Origin: Pollutimonas sp. M17
GTDB taxonomy: Bacteria > Pseudomonadota > Gammaproteobacteria > Burkholderiales > Burkholderiaceae_B
Length of the DNA: 64,000 nt
Direction of reading: 5' to 3'
Assembly: GCF_025836975.1 (NCBI RefSeq)
Contig: NZ_CP107548.1
Span: 248,001 to 312,000, forward strand
The notes below the pieces were generated by a model that saw only the letters and a program-made list of their open reading frames with translations, was not told the origin of the DNA and did not search any database. A program made the translations under genes and the position numbers. Positions 17,771 through 27,405 of this stretch are shown in pieces (the first letter of the stretch is position 1; every line of letters starts with the position of its first letter).

Positions 17771-18754
17771 TCAAAACTGGATCCTTTGGTGTTCTAAGAA
17801 GTCTTCGTAGGCTATTTTCAATCCCACTTCAAGGCCAATATTGGCTTGCCAACCCAAAGCATTCAGGCGAGAGCTATCCATCAGTTTGCGAGGAGCGCCG
17901 TCAGGTTTACTGGGGTCGAACGTGATTTCACCTTGGTAACCGGTGATTTCTCTAATTATTTTAGCTAAGTCACTTATGGTAATGTCTTGCCCATAACCAA
18001 CGTTGATATGGCTAATCATATGCTGGGTATGCTGATCATAGAGAGTCTTTTCTAGGCTCATAATGTGAATGCAGGCAGCAGCCATGTCATCGACGTAAAG
18101 AAACTCTCGCCTAGGCGAGCCTGTTCCCCAGATAGTAACTCTCTGGTCCTGATTAACCTTGGCTTCGTGAAACCGGCGAATCAACCCTGGGATAACGTGG
18201 CTATTTTCGGGATGGTAGTTGTCGTTCGGGCCATATAAATTGGTTGGCATGGCGCTGCGGTAGTCCACGCCGTGAGTAGCACCGTACTGGCGATTGTAGC
18301 TTTCGCATAGCTTGATGCCGGCAATTTTGGCAATGGCGTATGGCTCGTTGGTCGCCTCTAGTCTACCAGTTAGCAAAGCGTCTTCACGCATAGGTTGAGC
18401 GGCCAGTTTGGGGTAGATGCAGCTTGAACCTAAAAACAATAGTTTTTTTACTCCATTGCGAAAAGCGGCATCAATGACGTTGGATTCCATCATTAGGTTG
18501 TCGTAGATGAATTCAGCCGGATACGTATTATTCGCATGGATACCGCCCACCTTCGCGGCAGCTAGGTAAACCTGATCTGGCTGCTCAGTGGCGAAGAAGG
18601 CCTGCACGGCCAATTGATTAGTGAGATCTAGTTCTGCGTGCGTGCGGGTGACGATACGTTCGGTTGGGTGACCATGGGCTAGCAAATAGCGGACGATGGC
18701 GGACCCCACCATGCCGCGATGGCCCGCAACATAAATCTTAGGAGGAGCGTTCAT
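17771..18754 (-). CDS. fcl: GDP-L-fucose synthase
   Basis: A 327-aa NADPH-dependent 3,5-epimerase/4-reductase that completes GDP-L-fucose synthesis. Motifs are [18 protein letters not shown] at the N-terminus, [32 protein letters not shown] with the catalytic YxxxK, and [20 protein letters not shown]. Its ATG overlaps the manC stop as ATGA. Together with manC and gmd it accounts for the donor used by the GT11 fucosyltransferase at 27406-28287. Confidence 0.95.
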   Translation of the reverse strand: MNAPPKIYVAGHRGMVGSAIVRYLLAHGHPTERIVTRTHAELDLTNQLAVQAFFATEQPDQVYLAAAKVGGIHANNTYPAEFIYDNLMMESNVIDAAFRNGVKKLLFLGSSCIYPKLAAQPMREDALLTGRLEATNEPYAIAKIAGIKLCESYNRQYGATHGVDYRSAMPTNLYGPNDNYHPENSHVIPGLIRRFHEAKVNQDQRVTIWGTGSPRREFLYVDDMAAACIHIMSLEKTLYDQHTQHMISHINVGYGQDITISDLAKIIREITGYQGEITFDPSKPDGAPRKLMDSSRLNALGWQANIGLEVGLKIAYEDFLEHQRIQF

Positions 18755-20217
18755 TCCTTGCTGCGCCCGTAGTGGTCTTCAAAACGGACGATGTCATCTT
18801 CGCCCAGATAGTCGCCGGACTGGACTTCAATTACTTCCAGCGGAATGGTCCCAGGATTGGCGAGCCGATGCATTTCACCCAACGGGATGTAGGTCGACTG
18901 GTTTTCAGTGAGTAACAGCACCCTACTGCCATTAGTGATTTCGGCGGTGCCTTTCACTACAATCCAGTGCTCGGCCCGGTGGTAGTGCTTTTGCAGGCTG
19001 AGGCTGGCACCGGGATTGACTTGGATGCGTTTGACCTTAAAGCGGCCTCCCTGGTCGATGCTATCATACCACCCCCAAGGGCGATGCACTTTGCGATGTA
19101 GGGTCTGTTCTTCTCGCTGGCTGGCTTGCAGTTGGTTAACAATGTGTTTCACGTCTTGGCTGTGGGCTTTATCAGTCACCAGAACGGCATCGGCTGTTTC
19201 CACCACGATGATGTTTTCTACGCCGACCAAGCCGACTAGCCGGCTTGTGGCATGCACTAATGTATTTCGGCTATTGGAGGTCAATACATCCCCCTGGTGT
19301 GCGTTGCCGTACTTATCTTTGGGCAGCACATGCCACACGGCGTCCCATGCACCGAGGTCGCTCCAACCCGCTTCTAGTGGCACCATCTGGATAGGGAAGG
19401 CGCTGCCGGGACAGTGCTCCATAACAGCGTAGTCGACGGATTCCGAGGGAATGGCCTGGAATTCAGCCCTGCCTGGGCGCACGAACGGCGTGGCAGGGTT
19501 AACGTCTGTGGTGCGTTGCGCCCAAGCCTGTATAGTGGCCCCAAGAATGTCTGGCCTAAAGGCCTGCAGGGCTTGTAGCCACACGGATGCCTTGAGGATG
19601 AACATTCCAGCGTTCCAATAGTAACCACCCTGTTCTAGGTACTGTTGGGCTGTGGCAGCGTTGGGCTTTTCTACAAATCGCTGCACCGTCATAGTAGGCT
19701 TACTGGCTTCAATTTTAGAATTTATATAGCCGTAGCCGGTTTCTGGTCGGTCGGGCTTAATGCCCAGGATGACGATGCTACCTTCTGTAGCCTCAAGGAT
19801 GGCAGCATGCATGGCCTGCATGAAAGCGGCAGAATCGATCACAGTCTGGTCGGCTGGGGTGACGACCAGAATTGGATCATCACCAGACTCAAGGGCTGCC
19901 AGTCCAGCTAATGTCAGAGCAGGTGCGGTATTACGCCCTACGGGTTCAAGGAGAGCGGCATACCAATCAATATCTACTTCTCGAAGTTGCTCCAGCGCTA
20001 AAAATCGGTGCTCTTCTCCGGTGACGACGAGGGGATTGGCGACATGAATGCTTTCAGTGCCCAGGCTCATCAACCGTTTGGCGGCTTGCTGAAAGAGACT
20101 TTCCTCACCGCTCAGGCAAAGGAACTGCTTCGGAAACCCAGCACGGGAGAGGGGCCAAAGACGAGTGCCGGAGCCACCACACAAAATAACAGGCTGTACT
20201 TTGGTTCTGTCCGTCAT
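18751..20217 (-). CDS. manC: Mannose-1-phosphate guanylyltransferase/mannose-6-phosphate isomerase
   Basis: A 488-aa type II PMI-GMP bifunctional protein. The N-terminal nucleotidyltransferase domain opens with [16 protein letters not shown] and FPKQFL. The C-terminal half (about 350-480) is a cupin PMI domain containing [20 protein letters not shown] and [11 protein letters not shown]. The ATG at 20215-20217 follows a GGTGG site; a TTG one codon upstream is less likely. It feeds GDP-mannose to gmd and is the first gene after a long non-coding stretch. Confidence 0.93.
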   Translation of the reverse strand: MTDRTKVQPVILCGGSGTRLWPLSRAGFPKQFLCLSGEESLFQQAAKRLMSLGTESIHVANPLVVTGEEHRFLALEQLREVDIDWYAALLEPVGRNTAPALTLAGLAALESGDDPILVVTPADQTVIDSAAFMQAMHAAILEATEGSIVILGIKPDRPETGYGYINSKIEASKPTMTVQRFVEKPNAATAQQYLEQGGYYWNAGMFILKASVWLQALQAFRPDILGATIQAWAQRTTDVNPATPFVRPGRAEFQAIPSESVDYAVMEHCPGSAFPIQMVPLEAGWSDLGAWDAVWHVLPKDKYGNAHQGDVLTSNSRNTLVHATSRLVGLVGVENIIVVETADAVLVTDKAHSQDVKHIVNQLQASQREEQTLHRKVHRPWGWYDSIDQGGRFKVKRIQVNPGASLSLQKHYHRAEHWIVVKGTAEITNGSRVLLLTENQSTYIPLGEMHRLANPGTIPLEVIEVQSGDYLGEDDIVRFEDHYGRSKE

Positions 20218-20743
20218 CAAGAGCCACCAAGCTTAATAGGCGGTTGGGATTGCCAGGGAATTATGCACATGTCGTCTAATATGTGTTTGGTTGAGTTCTT
20301 CAAAAATTCATCATCATTTTTCTTGATGCTCCGCTATATTTCCTGAGCAGCGAGAAGTTATACGATAGGGTAATTGGCGGCCGGATGTATTTTCAAAGGC
20401 GCTTATCATATTAAGCACACTGCAACTTTTCCCAGTGATATAACATCGGTAGGATTCAATGCGGCTGCATACTTTCCGTAGTCGCGAGCGAACGCGACGG
20501 CTAGCGTGCCTTGGATAATCATCATCAAAGGTACTTTGATCGCTAATATTTTTGTAAATATTAGATATTAAGCGTCCTATGGGGCTTTCGCCAGCGAGGC
20601 CCTTTGTTGAACGCATACCGGGTGTGAAATACGTAGCCCAGTAACCTGTCTCCCGGAATCCAGTGGAGCAGCATTTTGTAATATATCTTCGACATGCTTG
20701 TTATGGCCATGGATTGAATTGCCGCAGGATGACCTCGGCTTAC
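20218..20743 (-). other. 526-bp non-coding gap inside the operon between ugd and manC
   Basis: No convincing gene is present: the longest frame (20314-20616 minus) resembles no family I know. A short hairpin (GTCGCG/CGCGAC, 20481-20498) has no T-tract. The stretch could hold a second promoter for manC or be the scar of a lost gene. Confidence 0.6.
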
Positions 20744-21913
20744 TCATTCATCCGCCCCAAAAAGATCTCGGGTGTAGACTTTATCAGCAACATCAGCTAG
20801 AACATCGGTGTTACGGTTGGTGATAATTAAATCCGCTTGCTGCTTGAACGCGGCTAGGTTTGTTAGCACGGGAGAGCTGAAGAATTCGGCGTCCTTGAAT
20901 GCGGGCTCATAAACTATGACCTCAATACCTTTGGCTTTGATGCGTTTCATTACTCCTTGAATGCTGGAAGCCCGAAAATTATCGGAGCCGGACTTCATGA
21001 TCAAGCGGTAAACACCAACAGTTTTAGGCTTCCTGCGAATGATTTCCTCGGCTATGAAGTCTTTGCGCGTGGTATTCGCCTCAACGATAGCATTGATCAA
21101 ATTTTGGGGTACGTCGCGATAGTTAGCAAGAAGCTGCTTTGTGTCCTTTGGAAGGCAGTAGCCACCATAACCGAAACTGGGATTGTTATAGTGCGATCCT
21201 ATGCGCGGGTCGAGGCACACGCCATCAATGATCTGACTCGTATCTAGCCCATGGCGCGCAGCATAGGTATCGAGCTCGTTGAAGTAGGCAACGCGCATCG
21301 CCAGATAAGTATTGGCGAACAGTTTGATAGCTTCAGCCTCGGTGCTACCAGTGAAGAGAGTGGGGATATTCTTTTTGACTGCGCCATGCTTTAACAAGTT
21401 GGCGAAGATTTCGGCACGGCAAGAACGCTCGCCCACGACAATGCGCGATGGATGCAGATTGTCGTACAGAGCCCGACCTTCACGCAGAAACTCGGGTGAG
21501 AAGATAAGGTTATCAGTACCCAAAGCTTGCCGCGTCTTATCAGTGTAGCCCACTGGTACAGTCGACTTGATGACCATGGTGGCTTGCGGGTTGATACTCA
21601 TGACGTCGCGGATCACCGCTTCGATCGATTGGGTATTGAAATAGTTGGTCTCCGGATCGTAATCTGTCGGAGTGGCAATGACGACGTAGTCGGCGTCGGC
21701 ATAGGCCTCTTTCTTGTCGAGGGTCGCCCGGAAGTTGAGTGCCCGATTTTTCAGATAATCTTGTATCTCAGTATCCTCGATAGGCGACTCTTGGCGGTTC
21801 AACATATCCACCTTTTCTGGAATGACATCGAGGCAGACGACTTCGTTTTGCCCAGCCAATAATACCCCGTTCGAAAGGCCAACATAGCCAGTTCCGGCAA
21901 TGGCTATTTTCAT
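20744..21913 (-). CDS. ugd: UDP-glucose 6-dehydrogenase
   Basis: A 389-aa nucleotide-sugar dehydrogenase of the short bacterial type. It shows [19 protein letters not shown] at the N-terminus, [40 protein letters not shown], and the catalytic-cysteine region [20 protein letters not shown] (Cys near residue 253). It oxidises UDP-glucose to UDP-glucuronate, the substrate of the UXS enzyme downstream. Its start overlaps the MarR-type gene stop as ATGA. Confidence 0.93.
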   Translation of the reverse strand: MKIAIAGTGYVGLSNGVLLAGQNEVVCLDVIPEKVDMLNRQESPIEDTEIQDYLKNRALNFRATLDKKEAYADADYVVIATPTDYDPETNYFNTQSIEAVIRDVMSINPQATMVIKSTVPVGYTDKTRQALGTDNLIFSPEFLREGRALYDNLHPSRIVVGERSCRAEIFANLLKHGAVKKNIPTLFTGSTEAEAIKLFANTYLAMRVAYFNELDTYAARHGLDTSQIIDGVCLDPRIGSHYNNPSFGYGGYCLPKDTKQLLANYRDVPQNLINAIVEANTTRKDFIAEEIIRRKPKTVGVYRLIMKSGSDNFRASSIQGVMKRIKAKGIEVIVYEPAFKDAEFFSSPVLTNLAAFKQQADLIITNRNTDVLADVADKVYTRDLFGADE

Positions 21914-22281
21914 TGTGAATTGTCTTTTATAGAATTCATTTCGGCCCTCAAAGCTTCGATCTCCGCCTGAAGAGTTTCATACTCCGTGACCTTCCGTTTT
22001 AGAAATTCGGCTGTCAGCTTCGACTTCTCTGCGACGCCAGTTGGCGTGAGCAAATAGGCGTATCGCAACTTATTTCGGCTCTGGCTGAAGTTTTGCATTT
22101 TGATCCAGCCTTTTTCCACTAAGGCCTGGAAACAGAAATTGATGCTACCTAGACTGATGCCCAGTTCTCGCGCCAAGGCGCGCTGACTGACCTCCGGTGT
22201 TTGATGCAAACGGCGCAAGACTTCGAACTGGATTTCCTCCTGGAAACCAGCTAATTTCTGAAGTGGGGATACGAGGCTCAA
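21910..22281 (-). CDS. EPS-associated MarR-type transcriptional regulator
   Basis: A 123-aa winged-helix protein. The HTH is [25 protein letters not shown] (about residues 35-60), followed by [21 protein letters not shown] and a C-terminal coiled-coil ([17 protein letters not shown]). This is the pattern of the short MarR family found as the first gene of exopolysaccharide operons. It starts 11 bp after an ops element and overlaps ugd by ATGA. It likely regulates the operon itself, possibly by acting with an RfaH-type elongation factor; that link is inferred. Confidence 0.85.
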   Translation of the reverse strand: MSLVSPLQKLAGFQEEIQFEVLRRLHQTPEVSQRALARELGISLGSINFCFQALVEKGWIKMQNFSQSRNKLRYAYLLTPTGVAEKSKLTAEFLKRKVTEYETLQAEIEALRAEMNSIKDNSQ

Positions 22282-22292
22282 AATGATTTAGG

Positions 22293-22304
22293 CACGCTAC
22301 CGCC
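22293..22304 (-). promoter_or_regulatory. ops element (RfaH/NusG-paralogue recruitment site)
   Basis: On the minus strand the sequence reads GGCGGTAGCGTG, an exact match to the enterobacterial ops core. It lies 11 bp upstream of the first gene of the 22-kb glycan operon and in the direction of transcription. In known systems ops pauses RNA polymerase so that RfaH binds and suppresses termination in long operons. No RfaH gene lies in the window. Confidence 0.7.
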
Positions 22305-22696
22305 ATGCCCGTTTAATGATTGGCATTGCGCAATGTGCGAGGTTTAGTAGGTAGTCCGGGTAATAGTGCGGTAAAAAACAGTTACCACATGTTCGACGGG
22401 CGAACGAGATTGTGCCATACAGCTATAGTTTTAAGCAAACCAGTAGGTACTACGGTACAGCGGAGTTGTTCAGAAAGTAGGCCTTCATTGTGAACGTCGC
22501 TCGCTTTCCGAATCCGGATGTCTTTCAAGATACTGATGCGCTAGTTGGCCGCTCATTCTGGCCAGTGGCACAACGACCTCGCTCTATGGAAACTCTATTT
22601 TCAATCTCTGTTATTTTGTGAGTTGATTACTTACCAATTTTCAGAAAATAGAGGGGGATGCAGGCTATAGTTAGTTAACTTTGACTGGTGCTTCTA
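22305..22696. other. Non-coding leader and promoter region upstream of the ops operon
   Basis: About 390 bp without a credible gene. A perfect 10-bp palindrome ATTGCGCAAT sits at 22325-22334 between the presumed promoter and the ops site, and might be a repressor site. I could not place a confident -35/-10 pair. The region also forms the 3' side of the GT2 gene ending at 22697. Confidence 0.5.
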
Positions 22697-23701
22697 TTAT
22701 CGGAGGAGATACAGAAATTTATAAAGCTTTCCGCGAGGCGAAGCGCGTGTAACAGATAAAACTAGCAAAATAAGTTTCTGGAGAACACTAAGCTTGAACT
22801 TGCTGCCTATAGGCATTATCTTGAATGGGCCCAAGCCGCCGCAACGGGTAAGAAAAATAAATGCATTGCCTGATACTACACCTTCGGGATCTCCAAATCG
22901 TCGTAGCAGGGCGTTCAAAAATGCTACGGCATTTTCGAATCCCTCTTCATTAATATCACGCTGTTTATCTGCTATTAATAAATAGCCTGTCGTTTCCGCA
23001 TAACCGTCTCCAAGAAAGAAGCCAGAGTATTGCTGGAAAATACGAATCATATTTTCACGTTGCTGTTTTTGTTTGATGGCAGTGACTTGTTCTGCGTGTA
23101 TACGGTACTGCAAGACCACTTCTGAGTGGTTGGTCATTTTGATGTTTTTCATGGCCAGCCTCGCCCATAGATCGTAGTCTTCCACGTAGGAGGCGTCTTC
23201 GCTATATGGGTTGGCCTTGGCGACATGGGTACGCAGCATAACGGCTGGGTGCGCAAAGGGTGACCCAAATAACATTTTTAGGCGTATGGCTTCGTTCGAT
23301 ACATAATAGCTCCATACTCGTGATGGCCATGTGCCTAGCAGCTGAATCTGGCCGCCGCATATATCGGCACCGGTTTCCTGAAGTCGTGCCAATTGCTTGT
23401 CTAATCGATTCGGCAAGGATATGTCGTCCGCATCCATTCGGGCTATCCACTCGCCCCTTGCCATTGCTACGGCTTCGTTCAAGGAGGCAATCAGGCCTTT
23501 GTTTTCGCGTGTAATCAGGCGGATGCGGGGATCGCGCTTCGCGTAGCCTCGCAGTATGGCCAGACTTTCATCTATGGAGCCGTCGTTGACAATAATGAAT
23601 TCAAAGTTCTTGAAGCTTTGCGCCAAAATCGACTCTACGGCTGGCGCCAAGAATTTTGCTCCGTTATAAACGGACATCACAACCGAGACGCAGGGTGTCA
23701 T
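22697..23701 (-). CDS. Family 2 glycosyltransferase
   Basis: A 334-aa GT-A enzyme. The N-terminus VSVVMSVYNGAKFLAPAVES is the nucleotide-sugar fold start, IIVNDGSIDES is the first Asp motif, and WIARMDADDISLPNRL carries the DxD metal site (about residues 87-102). VEDYDLWARLA (about 165-175) is the likely catalytic-base region. The ATG at 23699-23701 overlaps the stop of the upstream membrane-protein gene as ATGA and follows AGGGAA. The sugar donor is not evident. The C-terminus is hydrophobic-basic (LILLVLSVTRASPRGKLYKF) and may touch the membrane. Confidence 0.9.
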   Translation of the reverse strand: MTPCVSVVMSVYNGAKFLAPAVESILAQSFKNFEFIIVNDGSIDESLAILRGYAKRDPRIRLITRENKGLIASLNEAVAMARGEWIARMDADDISLPNRLDKQLARLQETGADICGGQIQLLGTWPSRVWSYYVSNEAIRLKMLFGSPFAHPAVMLRTHVAKANPYSEDASYVEDYDLWARLAMKNIKMTNHSEVVLQYRIHAEQVTAIKQKQQRENMIRIFQQYSGFFLGDGYAETTGYLLIADKQRDINEEGFENAVAFLNALLRRFGDPEGVVSGNAFIFLTRCGGLGPFKIMPIGSKFKLSVLQKLILLVLSVTRASPRGKLYKFLYLLR

Positions 23702-25086
23702 GGGGTCTTCCCTTTCCATTCATTAAACAAAGTCATGGAAGCAGCAATGCCAACGCAAATGACAAGCATCCACCAGGGGTAGCGATATCGATATACCGCG
23801 CCTATGTATGGAGTGGCCATGCCAACGATAGTCATGAATGAAAGAGCCAGCGTCATGGGTACGGCAGCAAGCCATCGTTTGCGGCGGGCGATATAGATAC
23901 AGGAACCGAAGATGGCAACATACATAAGGACTGCTTCGATGGAGCTGATCGTGTAAAAGATCGATGGGCGTACTTGAAATGAATATAACCACTGTGTGGG
24001 CCATGGCGACAGTACGCCGATCATTACTGCACGGGGCAGGTAGCCCAATGCTTCAGCCGAGCCGGAGGGTAGCCTGCGTTGATCGATAATGGAATCCAGT
24101 GTGATGGGGTTGGACTGTGACTCCAGTAAGGTAAAAACTAGACATCGCTGTGTCATCATGCTTCGCAGCCGGGTGTCAATATAGTCTGGCAGCCATGCTT
24201 CATTAGCCCAACGGATCGGATCTGCGTTCCGCAAACAGGCGCTGGCAGTGGATTGGGGATGATCGGGAATACTGACGGGTTTCTCGTTGGAGATACGTGT
24301 AAGCGTTTTGTCGGATGCGGCACCGCTTGTCAGTAGCCCCAGGGTCAAGAGTACTGTAGCCGCCGAGGCTGCGAGCGGCATTAACTTCATGATGGATTGC
24401 TCATGGCGAAGCTGCCATAAAAACGCCAATGAAAATATAAAAGCGGTAATAGGAAAGAGTATTTGATTTGCGTACGGGCGCACAAGCCCAATCAATACAA
24501 CTCCACTTATCGCGATAAATAGGTTGCGCAACATGCTTGGTCGGCACCTGATCGATAGCAGTTCTATGAGGCCGTAAACAAAGAGCATTACTCCAAGCAG
24601 CATGTATGACTCTTTGTTTATCTGCGAGAACCAGATCATCATGTAGGGTGACAGCGCAAGTGGCGACGCCGCTATGATGGAAACACGAAAAGTAAACCAG
24701 CGTCTCAGGATAAGAATAAGGATCAGGGTGGCGGCGGCGTGAAGCACGCTATTCAGGATAACAACGCTATATGGGGATTCGATGGCCAGATATAAAAGGC
24801 TTGCTATGCCGGCTGCACCTTGTCCCTTAGGCCTTAGTTCAAAAGCGCTTATTCCTTGTAGGTCTATCTTGGTCAACTGTTCCATGGCCAACGAGTGATA
24901 GTAGGCGGCATCCCCCGGTAGATGGCCATCGACGGCCGATGGGTAGATATAAGGAATCGCAACTTCCCGGATAAAAATCATCGAACACAATGCATAGATG
25001 AATGCAGCGGCACCGATGATTGCCATGATTCGCGATTCGGATAGAACGACGCTGGGGAATGTAGCGATATGTTGATTCATCTGCAT
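23698..25086 (-). CDS. Polytopic membrane protein, possible polysaccharide polymerase or membrane glycosyltransferase
   Basis: A 462-aa protein with roughly ten hydrophobic helices, for example ESRIMAIIGAAAFIYALCSM near residue 20 and GVVLIGLVRPY near 195. A larger soluble loop spans about 255-345 and includes DKTLTRISNEKP. The early DGHLPGDAAYYHSLAMEQL loop between the first two helices recalls GT39/GT-C proteins with an acidic active-site loop, but I do not recognise a named family. It is encoded between a GT4 and a GT2, the usual place for a Wzy-type polymerase. Function remains uncertain. Confidence 0.6.
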   Translation of the reverse strand: MQMNQHIATFPSVVLSESRIMAIIGAAAFIYALCSMIFIREVAIPYIYPSAVDGHLPGDAAYYHSLAMEQLTKIDLQGISAFELRPKGQGAAGIASLLYLAIESPYSVVILNSVLHAAATLILILILRRWFTFRVSIIAASPLALSPYMMIWFSQINKESYMLLGVMLFVYGLIELLSIRCRPSMLRNLFIAISGVVLIGLVRPYANQILFPITAFIFSLAFLWQLRHEQSIMKLMPLAASAATVLLTLGLLTSGAASDKTLTRISNEKPVSIPDHPQSTASACLRNADPIRWANEAWLPDYIDTRLRSMMTQRCLVFTLLESQSNPITLDSIIDQRRLPSGSAEALGYLPRAVMIGVLSPWPTQWLYSFQVRPSIFYTISSIEAVLMYVAIFGSCIYIARRKRWLAAVPMTLALSFMTIVGMATPYIGAVYRYRYPWWMLVICVGIAASMTLFNEWKGKTP

Positions 25087-25092
25087 GACGTT

Positions 25093-26406
25093 TTATTTAT
25101 GATTGTGTGTCGTCTGATCCGAGACCAATTTGGCAAACAAGATCTCGTACCGGCGGGCTAAAGCGCCCCAGTTAAACTGCTGCTCCCATGCGCCTCGCCC
25201 CGCTTTGCCCAGGCTGGCTAGTCGATTGTCGTCGGCCAGAAGATGCTCCATATGGCGAGCCAAGTCGATTGGATCCACCCTTGTATAACCGTTTTTATCG
25301 ATGCGTGCGGGGCAAATTTCGCCTCCTCCGGTCCATTCGGCAATTTCGCAGGCATTGCCAACCGGCACGCTCAGGAACGGGAGGCCTGCCGCGCAGGATT
25401 CATAAAGCACCAACGGTGAGTATTCGATGGTGGATGCGAAAATGAACAGATCGGACTCGAAAAAAGCGCCTACTAAATCATCCCTGTCAAGGTTGCGGAC
25501 GGCGGCTCTTTTATTTGGGCCAAACTTGCCTGTGTTGATGTCTTCGGCCAGTTTGCTAAGTTTGCCAACATAGCTTGTGTCGTGACCCAAGCGGCGGGCT
25601 AGCTTGTCGATCGTGATCTTGAAAAGAGATAATGCCCCATGGTTCTTTATGTGATGTACGGCTTTAGTGATAAATGAACGAAGCCCCATGCTGGCCGGGC
25701 TTGGCATTGGATTGCCGTTTAGCAGCAATAGGGCAGGCTTGTTGAGTTTGGCATTTGCGAATGCCATGGCGACCTCCAGATGTCCTTTGGCGCCATTTAA
25801 GGATCCCACAGTCAATAGCAGTAGATCCTCGTTTGACAGCCCGTCGCGGACACGCACCCCCGTGATGCGAGGCGCACTGAACTCTCGATCGTCGGCTCCG
25901 TTGGGGATAATGACACCGTTATGTAGGCCATGCCGTTGTGCAAACTCGGTGTCGCGATAGTGTGTTGCATGGTAAATGACGGCATCGAAGCAGCGCAATA
26001 GCGTTGGCAACCGCTCAAAATACTTGCTGAATAAAGGATCGGCAAGCCCGGAATATCCACAGGGAACAAACACTTTGCGCGCTGTTAGCGACGGCAGGAC
26101 TTCCCATAATGCGTCGAACGTCCACTGCTGGGCCGCGTATATGAACACCAGATCAAAATTATTGTGGCGGACAAAAGATTGGTATGACGCAGTGTCTCCG
26201 ACCAAGCCGGTGGCCAGGTTGCCATGAATGCCGAATGCCTTGATCTTGATGCCGCGATACTCCAGACTTTCACGGTTTGACAGCGTGGAGGTGGCGACTG
26301 TTACGTCATGCCCCCAAACGACTAGTCGTTCTGCGAGCTGTTTCACGACTTCCTGAACCCCGCCAACGCTGGGGTGGAAAAATTCGCAACATAGCAATAG
26401 CTTCAT
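25093..26406 (-). CDS. Family 4 glycosyltransferase
   Basis: A 437-aa GT-B enzyme. The N-terminal acceptor domain starts KLLLCCEFFHPSVGGVQEVV, the linker segment LLLLTVGSLNGAKGHLEVA opens the donor domain, and ESCAAGLPFLSVPVGNACEI (about 355-375) is the E-x7-E-like donor-binding loop. The ATG at 26404-26406 has an AGGG site upstream; the frame extends to 26493 through unlikely sequence. It begins a three-gene minus unit and faces the plus-strand GT unit at 26679. An insertion of about 60 residues near 250-310 is longer than usual. Confidence 0.88.
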   Translation of the reverse strand: MKLLLCCEFFHPSVGGVQEVVKQLAERLVVWGHDVTVATSTLSNRESLEYRGIKIKAFGIHGNLATGLVGDTASYQSFVRHNNFDLVFIYAAQQWTFDALWEVLPSLTARKVFVPCGYSGLADPLFSKYFERLPTLLRCFDAVIYHATHYRDTEFAQRHGLHNGVIIPNGADDREFSAPRITGVRVRDGLSNEDLLLLTVGSLNGAKGHLEVAMAFANAKLNKPALLLLNGNPMPSPASMGLRSFITKAVHHIKNHGALSLFKITIDKLARRLGHDTSYVGKLSKLAEDINTGKFGPNKRAAVRNLDRDDLVGAFFESDLFIFASTIEYSPLVLYESCAAGLPFLSVPVGNACEIAEWTGGGEICPARIDKNGYTRVDPIDLARHMEHLLADDNRLASLGKAGRGAWEQQFNWGALARRYEILFAKLVSDQTTHNHK

Positions 26407-26678
26407 AAATTGAATGCCCTGAGCACCCCAAAGGACATATTGATAATAGTAAATATAAGCATGAATGTGCCAGGCATTGTAGATGATGAGCACATTAGCG
26501 ATAGCTAAGGCGAACCGTTTAGCGGGTCTTGCTTATGATAAAGTACGAACCAGCCGAGAGTGATCGTTTGGCGACCCATAACTTGGATTTGTCCGTTCTT
26601 GTTTTTCCCGTCTATTGAATGATTCTCATTGTGCAAAAAAGCATGCTCTTAGCTGGATGCTTCTGGATTGATTGATTT
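26407..26678. other. Divergent promoter region between two glycosyltransferase units
   Basis: A 272-bp gap between the minus GT4 and the plus GT2. A tentative plus-strand promoter is TTGTCC (26589-26594), 18 nt, TATTGA (26613-26618); the match is moderate. I see no repeat or RNA gene. Confidence 0.35.
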
Positions 26679-27404
26679 ATGCAGCTACCGCTCATCAGCA
26701 TCATTACCGTTACAAAAAACTGCGCCACAACGATTGGAAAAACGCTTGATTCAGTCGCGAAAATTAAATCCGCTGATATCGAATATATTATTATTGACGG
26801 TGTATCGACCGACAATACTCTTGACATCGTACAGAGCGCCGGATCCTTGATTGACCAGCTTGTTTCTGAGCCGGACACCGGTATCTATAATGCGATGAAC
26901 AAAGGAATCAAGCACGCAAGCGGTGCTTATATTCTTTTTATTAATGGCGATGATGAACTGATACCTGAAGGTTTTTCAGATGTCAGGGCTGCTTTGAGAT
27001 TGGGCGATGTCGACGTTTTGTGTGCCATGACGGCTGTCGACGATAATTCGGCCCGACCCGAAATGCTTGTTGCTCAGCCTTGGCATTTACCGTTCTACAA
27101 CTCCATTCCTCATCCCTCTGCCTTTGTGTCCTCAGCCTTGCTGAAGCAGTATGGTTTTCGCGAAGACCTAAGAATTGCCTCTGATTACGACCTCTTTCTG
27201 CGTTTGTTTATTGACCGCCGGCGATTTCAGAAAATCGACGTGGCGACGGCGCTGCACAGGCGGGGCGGCGCATCAGGCAATACATTGCTATCTGAAAAAG
27301 AAGTCGAACAGATAAAGCGTGAACAGCTCAAGCTTTTTTATCCGCTTGTACGCCTCGCGCAGGGCATGCATCGGCTGCGAAAGAAAGTGATCAAGGCCGG
27401 ATAG
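26679..27404 (+). CDS. Family 2 glycosyltransferase
   Basis: A 241-aa GT-A enzyme of the WcaA-like, single-domain type. It shows PLISIITVTKNCATTIGKTL at the N-terminus, YIIIDGVSTDNT, SEPDTGIYNAMNKGIKHASG (a motif typical of this subgroup) and LFINGDDEL with the DD metal site (about residues 88-96). SDYDLFLRL near 168 is the likely base region. It is the first gene of a three-gene plus-strand unit, with only 1 bp to the fucosyltransferase start. Confidence 0.9.
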   Translation: MQLPLISIITVTKNCATTIGKTLDSVAKIKSADIEYIIIDGVSTDNTLDIVQSAGSLIDQLVSEPDTGIYNAMNKGIKHASGAYILFINGDDELIPEGFSDVRAALRLGDVDVLCAMTAVDDNSARPEMLVAQPWHLPFYNSIPHPSAFVSSALLKQYGFREDLRIASDYDLFLRLFIDRRRFQKIDVATALHRRGGASGNTLLSEKEVEQIKREQLKLFYPLVRLAQGMHRLRKKVIKAG

Positions 27405-27405
27405 C

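Noticed and set aside
20491-20510. Plus-strand sequence resembling ops (GGCTAGCGTGCC).
   Set aside because: It points away from any gene; no plus-strand gene follows, and two bases of the ops core differ.
20314-20616. A 100-aa frame in the ugd-manC gap.
   Set aside because: Atypical composition, no ribosome site and no family resemblance.
26681-26692. A second GCGGTAGC core on the minus strand near the start of the plus GT2 gene.
   Set aside because: It lies inside coding sequence and about 280 bp from the nearest minus gene start; an 8-mer match is expected by chance in 64 kb.
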